This document shows positions 1 to 6,653 of a DNA stretch of 7,495 nt, piece by piece. This DNA is from an uncultured Chloroflexota bacterium (GTDB lineage: Bacteria; Chloroflexota; Anaerolineae; Aggregatilineales; Phototrophicaceae), in assembly GCA_903904765.1 (NCBI GenBank), contig CAIVEA010000952.1:1-7495 (forward strand), given 5' to 3'. Positions within the stretch are counted from its first letter, which is position 1. Every line of letters begins with the position of its first letter. Below the pieces are notes generated by a model. That model had not been told where the DNA came from, searched no databases, and was given only the letters and a program-made list of their open reading frames with translations. The translations under genes and the position numbers were made by a program.

Positions 1-2
1 GG

Positions 3-479
3 TTTGCCTATTACAAGCCGATCAAGCAGGTGACGCTGGTGCGTGTGTTGCCCGCCGCCGAAGCGCCCCTCATCATCAAAACGCCTTACGATACGATCAC
101 TGCCCATGCGGGATTCTATATCGCTTATGTGGCGGGGACGGAACTGCGGCAGCATCTTCATGAGTATGAACCGCGCCCGATCGAGCCGCACATTTTTGAA
201 AAGACCTATCTTGTGTGGGATGATCCGGCATGGAAGCCTAGCACAACGCAGGCGCATCTGCTCACGATGGGCTGCAAGCCGTATTACAAGATCGCGGGGG
301 TGTGGGCGAAGCATCTGCGCGAGGATACCTATGTGCAGAGCATCGAAAGCTCGCATCCGTCGCTCGCTCCGGTGGGGGCGTGGCTATGCGTGGGAATCGC
401 AGGCGAACCGTGGTCAGTCACAGACGCATGGTTTCGCAGTCGCTATGTTATTCCGCACGATAGCACATTGTCGGTGTGA
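3..479 (+). CDS. Unrecognised protein, 3' part only (5' end outside the window)
   Basis: This reading frame is open from the left edge (first whole codon at 3) to the TGA at 477-479, giving about 158 visible residues. A GTG at 30 is a possible start, but codons before it remain open with no clear ribosome binding site, so I read the gene as truncated by the window. The protein looks soluble: no signal peptide, membrane segment or low-complexity stretch is visible. It is rich in aromatic residues, histidine and proline (for example HEYEPRPIEPHIFEKTY near the middle, and several Trp in WDDPAWKP and the C-terminal third). I recognise no family or catalytic motif. It ends 6 bases before the stop of the opposing PHP-domain gene, with no hairpin terminator between them. 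Confidence is good that it is coding, because the composition is protein-like throughout and the gene fits neatly against its neighbour. Its function is unknown. Confidence 0.7.
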   Translation, partial: FAYYKPIKQVTLVRVLPAAEAPLIIKTPYDTITAHAGFYIAYVAGTELRQHLHEYEPRPIEPHIFEKTYLVWDDPAWKPSTTQAHLLTMGCKPYYKIAGVWAKHLREDTYVQSIESSHPSLAPVGAWLCVGIAGEPWSVTDAWFRSRYVIPHDSTLSV

Positions 480-485
480 GGGGCG

Positions 486-2285
486 CTATTCTTCTTCGGG
501 CGTGAGGAACATTTGCCACTGACCGCCCATACCGGCATCGGTCACGCCGTAGTACACGCGCACAGTCTGTCCGTCGCGCTGCACCAGATCGTAGCGGGTT
601 TCGCCCTGCCGCTGGTAGCGCACCCACAGGCCAATATCCCCCTGCCACTGCACTTTTTCGGGGCGTACCGGGTTACCCTCGCGCTGCTTAATGGCATAGT
701 GCCACAGCTTGCGTGCCGAGGCGCGGGTGACGTTGTTGACGATGTTGCCGTTGCGTAGGTCGCGCATGGTGTAATAGCGTTCTTCGCCGCGCTGTTCCAC
801 TGAGATAATTTCCACGCCGGATGTGGGCGATTCAATCGAGTTGCTGACTTCTTCCGGCGGCGGTTCGTTTTGTATCTCGACCACTGGCACAGTGGTCGTG
901 GTGCGGCGGTTGCGGCGCGTAGGCGCGGGTGCAGGCGGGGGCGGGGGCGGCGTGGCCTCCTCTTGTAGCTTCAACCCCTGTTTGACGAGGCTAACGATTT
1001 CATCCCGCACGGCGAGGCTGGTTTCGGCCTCGTCGCGCACGTAAATCTTGTTGTCCTCAATCGCGTAGGGGCGGGCTTCGCCGGAAGGTACTTGCAACCG
1101 AACGATACTTTTCCCCTGCGATTCGAGCGTGTCAATTTCCACAGCCAGCGATGGCGTAATCAGGCGTTCGATCTCGCGCTGGAGGAAATCTACCGTCTCG
1201 CTGGAGTTTTCCACCCCTTCAGCCATCTTCTTCGCATCCGGGCTGGCTCCGATATACACCGTGCCGCCGTTGGTGTTGGCGAAGGCACACACATCTGCAA
1301 CGATGGTGTTCAGCCGTCCGCCGTGCGCGGTGAGCGTTTCGTGGAAGGCTTGAATCAGGCTGGGGCCTTCTTCGCGGGCGGCTTGCACATAGTCTACCGG
1401 CTGGCGAGTGGGGTTATAGGCGCGGGTGCGCGAAAAATCCGTCCCCTGAAACATCTCCAGCAGCGCCTCGAACGTGCGCTCCGGCAACATGACTTCGGTC
1501 ACGCGATCACCCACGCCCAGATTGGCGTTTTTGCTGGCTTTGTCGCCTTTTTCGGCCTGCGCGTTTAGGCGGTGTGCGTCCGACCCTTGAATACAACGCA
1601 TGCGGCGCGTGTAGCCGAACTTCGTCCCGTTGAAGAAACGTTCAGTGCTGTCGCGGCTCTTGCGGCCTAGATCGGTCACTTCGAGAGCATGTAGGTAGCG
1701 ATCTTGCGTATAGGCGATTTTGGTCTGCCCGCCGAAGTCGAAGCCGCGCATGGCGACTCCATGCGTGCTGTTAGCGTGGGCGGCGACGCAAATCCCGCCA
1801 GCTTCGGTGATGGTCTGGTAGGCGCTCAACACATCGGAGGACGCGCCCACTTCTGAACTGCCCGCATCCAACGCGCCGGCTGGCACATTCAGACTGAGCA
1901 GCAAATGTTCGATCTGGCGAATAGGTGTGCTGGGCGCAAATAGCCCCAGAATGTGAAAGCCAAAGGTGGCGGTGAACTCGAAACCGGGCAGCACGAGGAT
2001 TTTATCCAGCAAGCGACGGTATTCGTTAAGGCGCTTCAGTTCGTCGGGTTTGGCGCGGTTTAACGCTTCAAGGAACGACAACTGCTCGATCTCGCGCAGC
2101 ATGGCTGCATAGCCGTTCACCGTGTTGTGGTCGGTGAAGGCGATGATGTCCAAGCCGCGATATTCCGCTTTGTGCAGAATGTCGAGATAACTAATGTCGG
2201 CTTCCTGATAGTCGGAGGAGGCTGGCGTGTGGAGGTGCAAATCCATCCGATACCAGTGCGTCCGTGTCTTTTTACGGGGCGACAT
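486..2285 (-). CDS. PHP phosphoesterase domain fused to a Schlafen/AlbA_2-like domain and an unknown C-terminal domain
   Basis: This 599-residue protein has four parts. Residues about 12-285 form a PHP domain, a metal-dependent phosphoesterase fold of the TrpH/YciV and polymerase PHP type. The expected metal ligands are present: H17 and H19 (DLHLHT), D52 and H53 (FTDHN), E103 (GFEF), H111, H170 (AAHANS), and D236 and H238 (GSDAH). Residues about 306-437 resemble the AlbA_2 (Schlafen) domain, with [16 protein letters not shown] at 333-348, then [17 protein letters not shown] at 405-421. Residues about 442-490 are a proline-rich, basic linker including six consecutive Pro. Residues about 490-599 are a Trp/Tyr-rich domain I do not recognise. 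PHP relatives hydrolyse phosphodiesters in nucleotides or nucleic acids, so a nuclease or phosphatase acting on RNA, DNA or a nucleotide is the likely role, but the substrate is unknown. The ATG at 2285 has GGGGGA seven bases upstream, within a hairpin. It is the last gene of the minus-strand series. Confidence 0.88.
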   Translation of the reverse strand: MSPRKKTRTHWYRMDLHLHTPASSDYQEADISYLDILHKAEYRGLDIIAFTDHNTVNGYAAMLREIEQLSFLEALNRAKPDELKRLNEYRRLLDKILVLPGFEFTATFGFHILGLFAPSTPIRQIEHLLLSLNVPAGALDAGSSEVGASSDVLSAYQTITEAGGICVAAHANSTHGVAMRGFDFGGQTKIAYTQDRYLHALEVTDLGRKSRDSTERFFNGTKFGYTRRMRCIQGSDAHRLNAQAEKGDKASKNANLGVGDRVTEVMLPERTFEALLEMFQGTDFSRTRAYNPTRQPVDYVQAAREEGPSLIQAFHETLTAHGGRLNTIVADVCAFANTNGGTVYIGASPDAKKMAEGVENSSETVDFLQREIERLITPSLAVEIDTLESQGKSIVRLQVPSGEARPYAIEDNKIYVRDEAETSLAVRDEIVSLVKQGLKLQEEATPPPPPPAPAPTRRNRRTTTTVPVVEIQNEPPPEEVSNSIESPTSGVEIISVEQRGEERYYTMRDLRNGNIVNNVTRASARKLWHYAIKQREGNPVRPEKVQWQGDIGLWVRYQRQGETRYDLVQRDGQTVRVYYGVTDAGMGGQWQMFLTPEEE

Positions 2286-2287
2286 GG

Positions 2288-2307
2288 TTCATTCCCCCGC
2301 GAATGAA
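2288..2307 (-). promoter_or_regulatory. Hairpin holding the ribosome binding site of the PHP/AlbA_2 gene
   Basis: On the minus strand a perfect 7-base inverted repeat, TTCATTC (2307-2301) and GAATGAA (2294-2288), encloses the six-base loop GCGGGG. The Shine-Dalgarno-like GGGGGA (2298-2293) spans the loop and the start of the second arm, seven bases before the ATG at 2285. The repeat is seen directly. That it influences translation of the PHP gene is inference: the stem is AT-rich and would be only moderately stable, so it might present the site in the loop or partly mask it. Confidence 0.4.
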
Positions 2308-2348
2308 TGGCTGCAACAGTGAATCCATAGAAGCTTGCTGATTGTTGG

Positions 2349-2708
2349 TTAGCTCTGCGCGATCAGACTATTGAAAATGGTAGGTAGGTCGCCGGGTTCA
2401 AACGGTTTGACGATGAACTTGTTCGCTCCCGCCGCTAATGCTTCGTCGCCCACATCCAAGCCCGAAGTCATCACGATGGGGGTTTTGGCGAAATCGGGAT
2501 GCTTACGCAGTTCCCGGATCACATCCACGCCGTCCATATCCGACAGATGGTAATCCATCAAGAAGATGTCCGGGTGAACTTTTTCGGCATTGGGAATTAC
2601 ATCTGCGCCACGCGGCGCGATGGATACATCGAAGCCATCCAATTCCAGTAGGGTCTGGAGCAGCTTCACCGTGTTACGGTCATCATCCACAACCATGACT
2701 TTAGCCAA
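2349..2708 (-). CDS. Single-domain response regulator (CheY-like receiver), TTG start
   Basis: This 119-residue protein is a bare receiver domain of a two-component or phosphorelay system. The canonical residues are all visible: the acidic pair D8/D9 in VMVVDDD, the phosphoacceptor D52 in IFLMDYHLSDMDG, T81 in PIVMTSG, and K101 in FIVKPFEPGD. It has no DNA-binding or enzymatic output domain, so it probably works by protein contact or as a phosphate shuttle. No histidine kinase is in the window. I chose the TTG at 2708 because it gives MAKVMVVDDD, the usual length before the first beta strand, and has AGAAAGAGAG eight bases upstream. The frame is open back to a GTG at 2792 that overlaps the lon stop, but that would add 28 unlike residues encoded across a strong hairpin. 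It lies 83 bases after lon and 63 bases before the PHP gene, on the same strand. Confidence 0.93.
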   Translation of the reverse strand: MAKVMVVDDDRNTVKLLQTLLELDGFDVSIAPRGADVIPNAEKVHPDIFLMDYHLSDMDGVDVIRELRKHPDFAKTPIVMTSGLDVGDEALAAGANKFIVKPFEPGDLPTIFNSLIAQS

Positions 2709-2716
2709 AGCATGCG

Positions 2717-2726
2717 CTCTCTTTCT
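2717..2726 (-). promoter_or_regulatory. Ribosome binding site that fixes the TTG start of the receiver gene
   Basis: On the minus strand the purine run AGAAAGAGAG ends eight bases before the TTG at 2708. This spacing supports the TTG as the start rather than the in-frame GTG at 2792 or the internal ATG at 2696, which would remove residues before the first beta strand. Confidence 0.6.
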
Positions 2727-2756
2727 GAACGGCGGCAAATCTGCACCTGTTAACGA

Positions 2757-2780
2757 AGAGGGTGCATTGTTGCACCCTCT
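2757..2780 (-). terminator. Perfect 10-bp hairpin between lon and the receiver gene (terminator or attenuator candidate)
   Basis: The arms AGAGGGTGCA and TGCACCCTCT are perfectly complementary around a four-base loop. The hairpin begins 12 bases after the lon stop codon. On the minus strand it is followed by TCGTTAAC rather than a run of T, so it does not fit a classic intrinsic terminator in the lon direction. On the + strand T6 and later T-rich sequence lie about 15 bases beyond the stem, too far for a standard terminator. Partial termination, protection of the lon mRNA 3' end, or an RNA processing site are all possible. The structure is seen; its role is inference. Confidence 0.55.
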
Positions 2781-2791
2781 CACACTATACA

Positions 2792-5335
2792 CTATTTTTT
2801 CTTCTTGCGCCCATTTTTGTTGCCGCTGCCCGCTACGGGCGCGAGCGCCGCTTTTAGCACATCCTCCACGCTCTCCGCGAGGACGAACTTGAGTTCGGAG
2901 CGCACATCATCCGGCAGGTCGTCGAGGTCATTCTCGTTTTTAGCCGGAATGATGACCGTATCCACGCCGAAGCGATGCGCCGCCAGCACTTTATCCTTGA
3001 TGCCACCGACGGGCAGCACTTGCCCGCGCAGCGTGATTTCGCCCGTCATGGCGACGTTGCTGCGCGTGGGGCGGCCTGTGAGCATGGAGGCCAGCGCCGC
3101 CGCCATCGTCACACCCGCCGAGGGGCCATCCTTTGGCACAGCGCCCGACGGAACATGCAGGTGGATGTCGTTCCTCTCGAAGAAACCGGGTTCGACCCCG
3201 AACTCCTCGGCTTTGGAGCGAATGTAGCTCAGTGCGGTGCGGGCGCTTTCCTGCATCACTTCGCCCAACTGTCCGGTGTACTGAAAGCCTTTGCCTCCCG
3301 GCATCCGCGCTGCTTCCACGAATAGAACATCACCGCCCACAGGTGTCCATGCCAGTCCGGTTGCCACGCCCGGCAGATCAGTGCGTTCCTCGATCTCCTC
3401 GCGGTAGCCGTAGCGCGGGTTGCCCAGCAGATCGCGCACAACGGTTTCATCCACCTGTACCGTCGTGGTCTTTCCTTCCGCGATTCGCGTGACCACCTTG
3501 CGGGCAGCGCGACCAATCTCCCGTTCGAGGGTACGCACACCTGCCTCGCGGGTGTAATCGCGCACGATGGCGAGCAGCGCCTCATGGTCGAAGTTGATCT
3601 CGTCTTTCCGCAGGCCGTTCTCACGAATCTGGCGCGGAACCAGATATTGTTCGGCAATTGCGGTCTTTTCGTGTTCGGTGTAGCCGCTGAGGTGGATGAT
3701 CTCCATGCGGTCACGCAGCGGCCCCGGGATCGGCTCTAGCTCGTTGGCGGTGGTGATGAAGAACACCTCGCTCAGGTCGTAAGCCACATCCATATAATGG
3801 TCGCGGAACTCGTTGTTCTGTTCTGGGTCTAGCACCTCTAGCAGCGCCGAAGCAGGATCGCCCCGGAAGTCGCGTCCCAGTTTGTCCACTTCGTCCAGCA
3901 TGATGACCGGATTGCGCGTTTCGGCGCGGCGTATGGTCTGAATCATGCGCCCGGGCATCGCGCCGATATAGGTGCGGCGGAAACCGCGAATTTCAGCCTC
4001 ATCCCGCACACCGCCGAGGCTCATTCGCATGAATTTGCGTCCCATTGCGCGTGCAATGGACGCACCGAGCGAAGTTTTGCCCACGCCGGGCGGCCCGACG
4101 AAGCACAGGATTGCGCCGCTCCGTTCGCGCCGGATGGTGTAGCCGGATTCGGACTCGTGTTCGCCCAGTTCTTCGGCACGTTCGCCACGCAACTTGCGGA
4201 CAGCCAGAAATTCGAGGATGCGCTCTTTGATGTCCTTCAGCCCGTAATGGTCTTCGTCCAGCACTTCACGGGCGTGGGCGATATCCAGATTATCCTCGGT
4301 GGTTTTCGCCCATGGCATGCTGGTCAGCCAGTCCAGATAGGTGCGGATGACCCCGTATTCGGCGGCGGCGGTGGGCAATTTGCTCAGGCGATCCAGCTCG
4401 CGCTCGGCTTCCTTACGCGCTTCGTCCGTCATGCCAGACTCGGCGATTTTCTTGCGGAACTCCTCGACCTCGACGGTCTGTTCGTCCGATTCGCCCAGTT
4501 CGCGCTGAATGGCTTTTAATTGCTCGCGCAGGAAGTATTCGCGCTGTACCTTTTCCATTTCGGACTGTGCTTCGGTCTGGATTTTGCGCCCCAGTTCCAG
4601 CACTTCCAGTTCTTTGGTGAGGATGCCCATCAGACGGCGTAGTTTGGCTTCGGTGCTGTCCAGCTCCAGAATTTCCTGCGCGTCTTCCAGCGCGATGCGA
4701 ATGTAGGTGGAGATGGCGTACACCAGTTGCAGCGGGTCATCCACATTCAGCGCCGACGAGATCAGTTCGCCGGGGATGCTGGGGACGAGTTCCGCCAGAT
4801 GCGTGAACTGATCCACCACATTTCGCACCAGCGCCTCGATTTCCAGCGATTCGTCAGTCTTCTCGCGCTCTGCCACGATGCGCCCGCGCAGATATGGCTC
4901 GGACTGCGTGAATTCGCTGATGCGGATGCGTGCCAAACCTTGCACGAGCAGGCGAATCGTGCCATCCGGTGCGCGGAACAGGCGGTGAATAGAAGCCAAC
5001 GTCCCCACCCGGTAAATGTCGTCCGGGCCGGGTGTTTCCATATTCGGGTCTTTGGCGGCCACCAGCGCGATCAGCCGATCACCCGCCACCACATCATCCA
5101 CCAGCTTGATGCTGCGCGGTTGACCGACGGTGAGGGGGATGGCGGTCAGGGGGTAAACCACCAGCCCGCGCAAAGGCAGGATGGGCAGTTCGGCAGGAAT
5201 TTCCGGCTGTTCGGCCTTCTTTTGCTCGTCCTCTGCCTGCGGGGTGTCTTGGATGACCACCCCGACTTCTTGCTTGGTGGATGCTGGCTCGGCGGCCTGC
5301 ACCGCATCTACTGCTTGTACTCGCTTCGGAGTCAT
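2792..5335 (-). CDS. lon: ATP-dependent Lon protease
   Basis: This 847-residue protein is a complete LonA-type cytoplasmic protease, which unfolds and degrades damaged proteins and short-lived regulators using ATP. The N-terminal substrate-binding domain starts near residue 49 ([14 protein letters not shown]) and leads to a helical, charged region (about 225-330). The AAA+ module carries Walker A GPPGVGKT at 414-421, Walker [10 protein letters not shown] at 477-485 and a sensor-1 TTAN at 528-531. The protease domain has the catalytic serine S739 in KDGPSAG and the lysine K782 in GGIKDK, 43 residues apart as in E. coli Lon (S679/K722). About 48 residues rich in Glu, Gln and Ala precede the domain, longer than in E. 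coli. The tail ends in four Lys. The ATG at 5335 has AAGGA ten bases upstream. It follows the Hsp20 gene by 30 bases, suggesting joint transcription. Confidence 0.98.
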   Translation of the reverse strand: MTPKRVQAVDAVQAAEPASTKQEVGVVIQDTPQAEDEQKKAEQPEIPAELPILPLRGLVVYPLTAIPLTVGQPRSIKLVDDVVAGDRLIALVAAKDPNMETPGPDDIYRVGTLASIHRLFRAPDGTIRLLVQGLARIRISEFTQSEPYLRGRIVAEREKTDESLEIEALVRNVVDQFTHLAELVPSIPGELISSALNVDDPLQLVYAISTYIRIALEDAQEILELDSTEAKLRRLMGILTKELEVLELGRKIQTEAQSEMEKVQREYFLREQLKAIQRELGESDEQTVEVEEFRKKIAESGMTDEARKEAERELDRLSKLPTAAAEYGVIRTYLDWLTSMPWAKTTEDNLDIAHAREVLDEDHYGLKDIKERILEFLAVRKLRGERAEELGEHESESGYTIRRERSGAILCFVGPPGVGKTSLGASIARAMGRKFMRMSLGGVRDEAEIRGFRRTYIGAMPGRMIQTIRRAETRNPVIMLDEVDKLGRDFRGDPASALLEVLDPEQNNEFRDHYMDVAYDLSEVFFITTANELEPIPGPLRDRMEIIHLSGYTEHEKTAIAEQYLVPRQIRENGLRKDEINFDHEALLAIVRDYTREAGVRTLEREIGRAARKVVTRIAEGKTTTVQVDETVVRDLLGNPRYGYREEIEERTDLPGVATGLAWTPVGGDVLFVEAARMPGGKGFQYTGQLGEVMQESARTALSYIRSKAEEFGVEPGFFERNDIHLHVPSGAVPKDGPSAGVTMAAALASMLTGRPTRSNVAMTGEITLRGQVLPVGGIKDKVLAAHRFGVDTVIIPAKNENDLDDLPDDVRSELKFVLAESVEDVLKAALAPVAGSGNKNGRKKKK

Positions 5336-5365
5336 GTGGTATCAGTCCTTCGTCGGTGCTGCGAA

Positions 5366-5704
5366 TTACGTCTCAACGATCGTGATTTGTTTGGGTGCGC
5401 GGCGGGGCAGTTCGACTTGCAAGAACCCGCCGTCATAATTGGCCGTGACTTGATCGGGTTCGACCATCCAGGGCAGCGTCAGTTCGACCCGGAATGAGCC
5501 GAAACTGATTTCGACCTGATGATAGGCCGGGTTGTCATGCTGGGGGCGTGCTCGCACCCCACTGATGACCAGATGCTGCCTGCTGAGCGTGATATTGAGA
5601 TCAGCCACGCTGATGCCAGCCAATTCGACCAGAACCAACAATTTATCAGGTAGTTCGATCACATCGGTGGGCGGCGCAAATGTACGGTTCGTGTTGCGGA
5701 TCAT
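5366..5704 (-). CDS. Small heat-shock protein, Hsp20/alpha-crystallin family
   Basis: This 112-residue protein is an ATP-independent holdase that binds unfolding proteins. An alpha-crystallin domain fills most of it: it opens at PPTDVIELPDKLLVLVELAG (11-30), continues through VEISFGSFRVELTLP (64-78), which matches the family's E-x-x-x-G-x-F-x-R-x-x-x-LP pattern, and ends with ANYDGGFLQVELP (88-100), the A-x-x-x-x-G-x-L signature. An I-x-I motif (I107-T-I109), which mediates oligomer contacts in this family, lies at the C terminus. The N-terminal arm is very short (about 10 residues against 25-40 or more in many relatives), which may limit the size of its oligomers. The ATG at 5704 has GGGGA three bases upstream, a tight spacing, but no alternative start is near. 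It is the first gene of the minus-strand series and directly precedes lon, fitting a proteostasis pair. Confidence 0.93.
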   Translation of the reverse strand: MIRNTNRTFAPPTDVIELPDKLLVLVELAGISVADLNITLSRQHLVISGVRARPQHDNPAYHQVEISFGSFRVELTLPWMVEPDQVTANYDGGFLQVELPRRAPKQITIVET

Positions 5705-5947
5705 AAGTCCCCACTTGCGGGTTATATCTACAGACTCTACAAGGATTTTGCCATCTGCGTGCCATCAGGTTTGCGCGAAACGATCTGCGACAGCAGCGCA
5801 TACTGTATAGAGTACCGATCCCGCATAAGAAGACTATTAGACGGAACGTATACTTTCCATCGGAATCTTTGCGAATCGCATAGCGCGATCAGGCCGATTT
5901 GGAGTAGAATCTAAACAAAGGGCGAAATCAACTGAAGGATCAGTTCT
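5705..5947. promoter_or_regulatory. Divergent intergenic region between the Hsp20 and cyclic-nucleotide-binding genes
   Basis: These 243 bases must hold the promoters for both directions. I see no CIRCE operator (TTAGCACTC-N9-GAGTGCTAA) and no clear sigma-32-like promoter upstream of the Hsp20 gene. On the minus strand several AT-rich -10-like words occur (TATACA near 5805, TATAAC near 5725) but none with a convincing -35. On the + strand TAGAAT at 5905-5910 is a plausible -10, again with a poor -35, and would start transcription about 30 bases before the ATG at 5948. TATACT at 5849-5854 is an alternative. No open reading frame looks real here. Confidence 0.5.
5870..5880. repeat. Short palindrome TGCGA-A-TCGCA, possible operator
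   Basis: This is a perfect 5-base inverted repeat around a single A. If the TAGAAT at 5905-5910 is the -10 of the downstream + strand gene, the palindrome is centred about 42 bases before the start of transcription, where activators overlapping the -35 often bind. An 11-base palindrome can arise by chance, so this is only a candidate. Confidence 0.25.
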
Positions 5948-6385
5948 ATGGAACTCGTACAGATACTCCGGGCAATAGAGTTGTTTCAGGGTTTGAGCGC
6001 CTCTCAATTCGAGCGTTTGGCGGCTCTGGGGCAGCGGCAGTCCTACGCCACTGATGAGGAAATCTTCCATCAGGGCAGTGTAGGCGATCGCTTGTATGTG
6101 ATCGTGTCCGGTCAGGTGGAAATCCATTTCGATCAAGCTGGTGCGCCGCCGCTGTATCTGGGGACAGGCCAGCTTTTCGGCGAGATGGCGTTGCTCGACC
6201 AAGGGACGCGCTCCGCTACAGTCATTTCGGTGGCGGATGATACCGAAGTCTACTCAATCACCAACGCGGATTTGATGGGGCTGTGCCAGCAGGATACCGC
6301 CATCGGTTTCATTTTGATGCGCAATATGGCGTTGGACTTGAGCTTCAAACTGCGCGTTAAGAATCTCGGTCCGACGAGCAATTGA
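5948..6385 (+). CDS. Stand-alone cyclic-nucleotide-binding domain protein (CRP-type sensor without HTH)
   Basis: This 145-residue protein is a single cNMP-binding domain. It starts with the usual helix ahead of the beta roll (ILRAIELFQGLSASQFERLA, 6-25), followed by EIFHQGSVGDRLYVIVSGQVEI (38-59), the glycine-rich strand turns of the family. The phosphate-binding cassette is FGEMALLDQGTRSATV at 77-92, with E79 and R88 in the positions that contact the ribose and cyclic phosphate in CRP, and S89 after it as in CRP. A C-terminal helix (about 107-138) ends the protein, and no helix-turn-helix follows, so it cannot act as a CRP-type transcription factor by itself. It probably senses cAMP, cGMP or a related molecule and signals through a partner. 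The ATG at 5948 has AAGGA eight bases upstream. The next gene starts 13 bases after its stop, suggesting a two-gene operon. Confidence 0.92.
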   Translation: MELVQILRAIELFQGLSASQFERLAALGQRQSYATDEEIFHQGSVGDRLYVIVSGQVEIHFDQAGAPPLYLGTGQLFGEMALLDQGTRSATVISVADDTEVYSITNADLMGLCQQDTAIGFILMRNMALDLSFKLRVKNLGPTSN

Positions 6386-6387
6386 AC

Positions 6388-6393
6388 GGGGGA
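6388..6393 (+). promoter_or_regulatory. Ribosome binding site that selects the second ATG of the 83-residue gene
   Basis: GGGGGA directly abuts and includes the first base of an ATG at 6393, leaving that codon no spacer. It lies five bases before the second in-frame ATG at 6399, which is therefore the better start. Confidence 0.6.
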
Positions 6394-6398
6394 TGCCC

Positions 6399-6650
6399 AT
6401 GATTTACAAAGTGAGCTATGTGGTCATCGGGGGCGATTATCCCGGCGGCATCAAGAACGAGTACGAACGCCCGGAGCCGGGTGACGTGGTGCAAATCGGG
6501 CGCGTCAAATTCCGCGTCATGGAAGTGCATGAGATCATTCCCCCGCGTGATGATTTTCAGTTTTTGCATGCCACTGTCAAACCGCTGAGTGATTCTGGTG
6601 CGGATGGCGGCACGAAAAAGTCGGCGGCTAAGAATAATCTGAGCGATTGA
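6399..6650 (+). CDS. Small protein of unknown function, 83 residues
   Basis: I do not recognise a family. Residues 1-61 look like a compact beta-rich domain: alternating hydrophobic strands MIYKVSYVVIGG, then DVVQIGRVKFRVMEVHEII, then FQFLHATVKP, with conserved-looking turns at GGDYPGG (11-17) and RPEPGD (24-29). The last 20 or so residues (SDSGADGGTKKSAAKNNLSD) are hydrophilic and probably disordered. There is no signal peptide or membrane segment. An ATG two codons earlier (6393) is possible but lacks spacing from the ribosome binding site. The gene begins 13 bases after the cyclic-nucleotide-binding gene, so the two are probably made from one mRNA and may act together, which is inference from position only. 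It converges with the MBL-fold gene, with three bases between the stop codons and no hairpin terminator. Confidence 0.8.
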   Translation: MIYKVSYVVIGGDYPGGIKNEYERPEPGDVVQIGRVKFRVMEVHEIIPPRDDFQFLHATVKPLSDSGADGGTKKSAAKNNLSD

Positions 6651-6653
6651 TGG

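Noticed and set aside
480..485. Terminators between the convergent gene pairs (480-485 and 6651-6653)
   Set aside because: The gaps are only 6 and 3 bases, and I see no hairpin with a T-tract in or beside them.
43..522. A 159-codon + strand frame overlapping the partial first gene
   Set aside because: The product is dominated by Arg, Ser and Cys, typical of an off-frame reading, while the other frame has balanced composition and stops neatly next to the convergent gene.
927..950. G-rich tract on the + strand, possible G-quadruplex
   Set aside because: It is simply the complement of the codons for the proline run in the PHP protein linker. It has only three G-runs of three or more, and the mRNA carries the C-rich strand.
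1092..1568. A 158-codon open frame on the + strand opposite the PHP gene
   Set aside because: It is antisense to the PHP/AlbA_2 coding region, with no recognisable domain and no clear ribosome binding site.
4727..5497. A 256-codon open frame on the + strand opposite lon and the Hsp20 gene
   Set aside because: It lies wholly antisense to the well-supported lon and Hsp20 genes, and its product is rich in Arg, Gln and His with no domain, as expected of a shadow frame in GC-rich DNA.
5705..5947. Search for a CIRCE/HrcA operator or sigma-32-type promoter ahead of the Hsp20 gene
   Set aside because: No TTAGCACTC/GAGTGCTAA pair is present, and the best CTTG and CCC-type words are poor matches, so no heat-shock control element is claimed.
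5837..6202. A 121-codon minus-strand frame across the start of the cyclic-nucleotide-binding gene
   Set aside because: It is antisense to a gene with an intact cNMP-binding signature and has no domain of its own.
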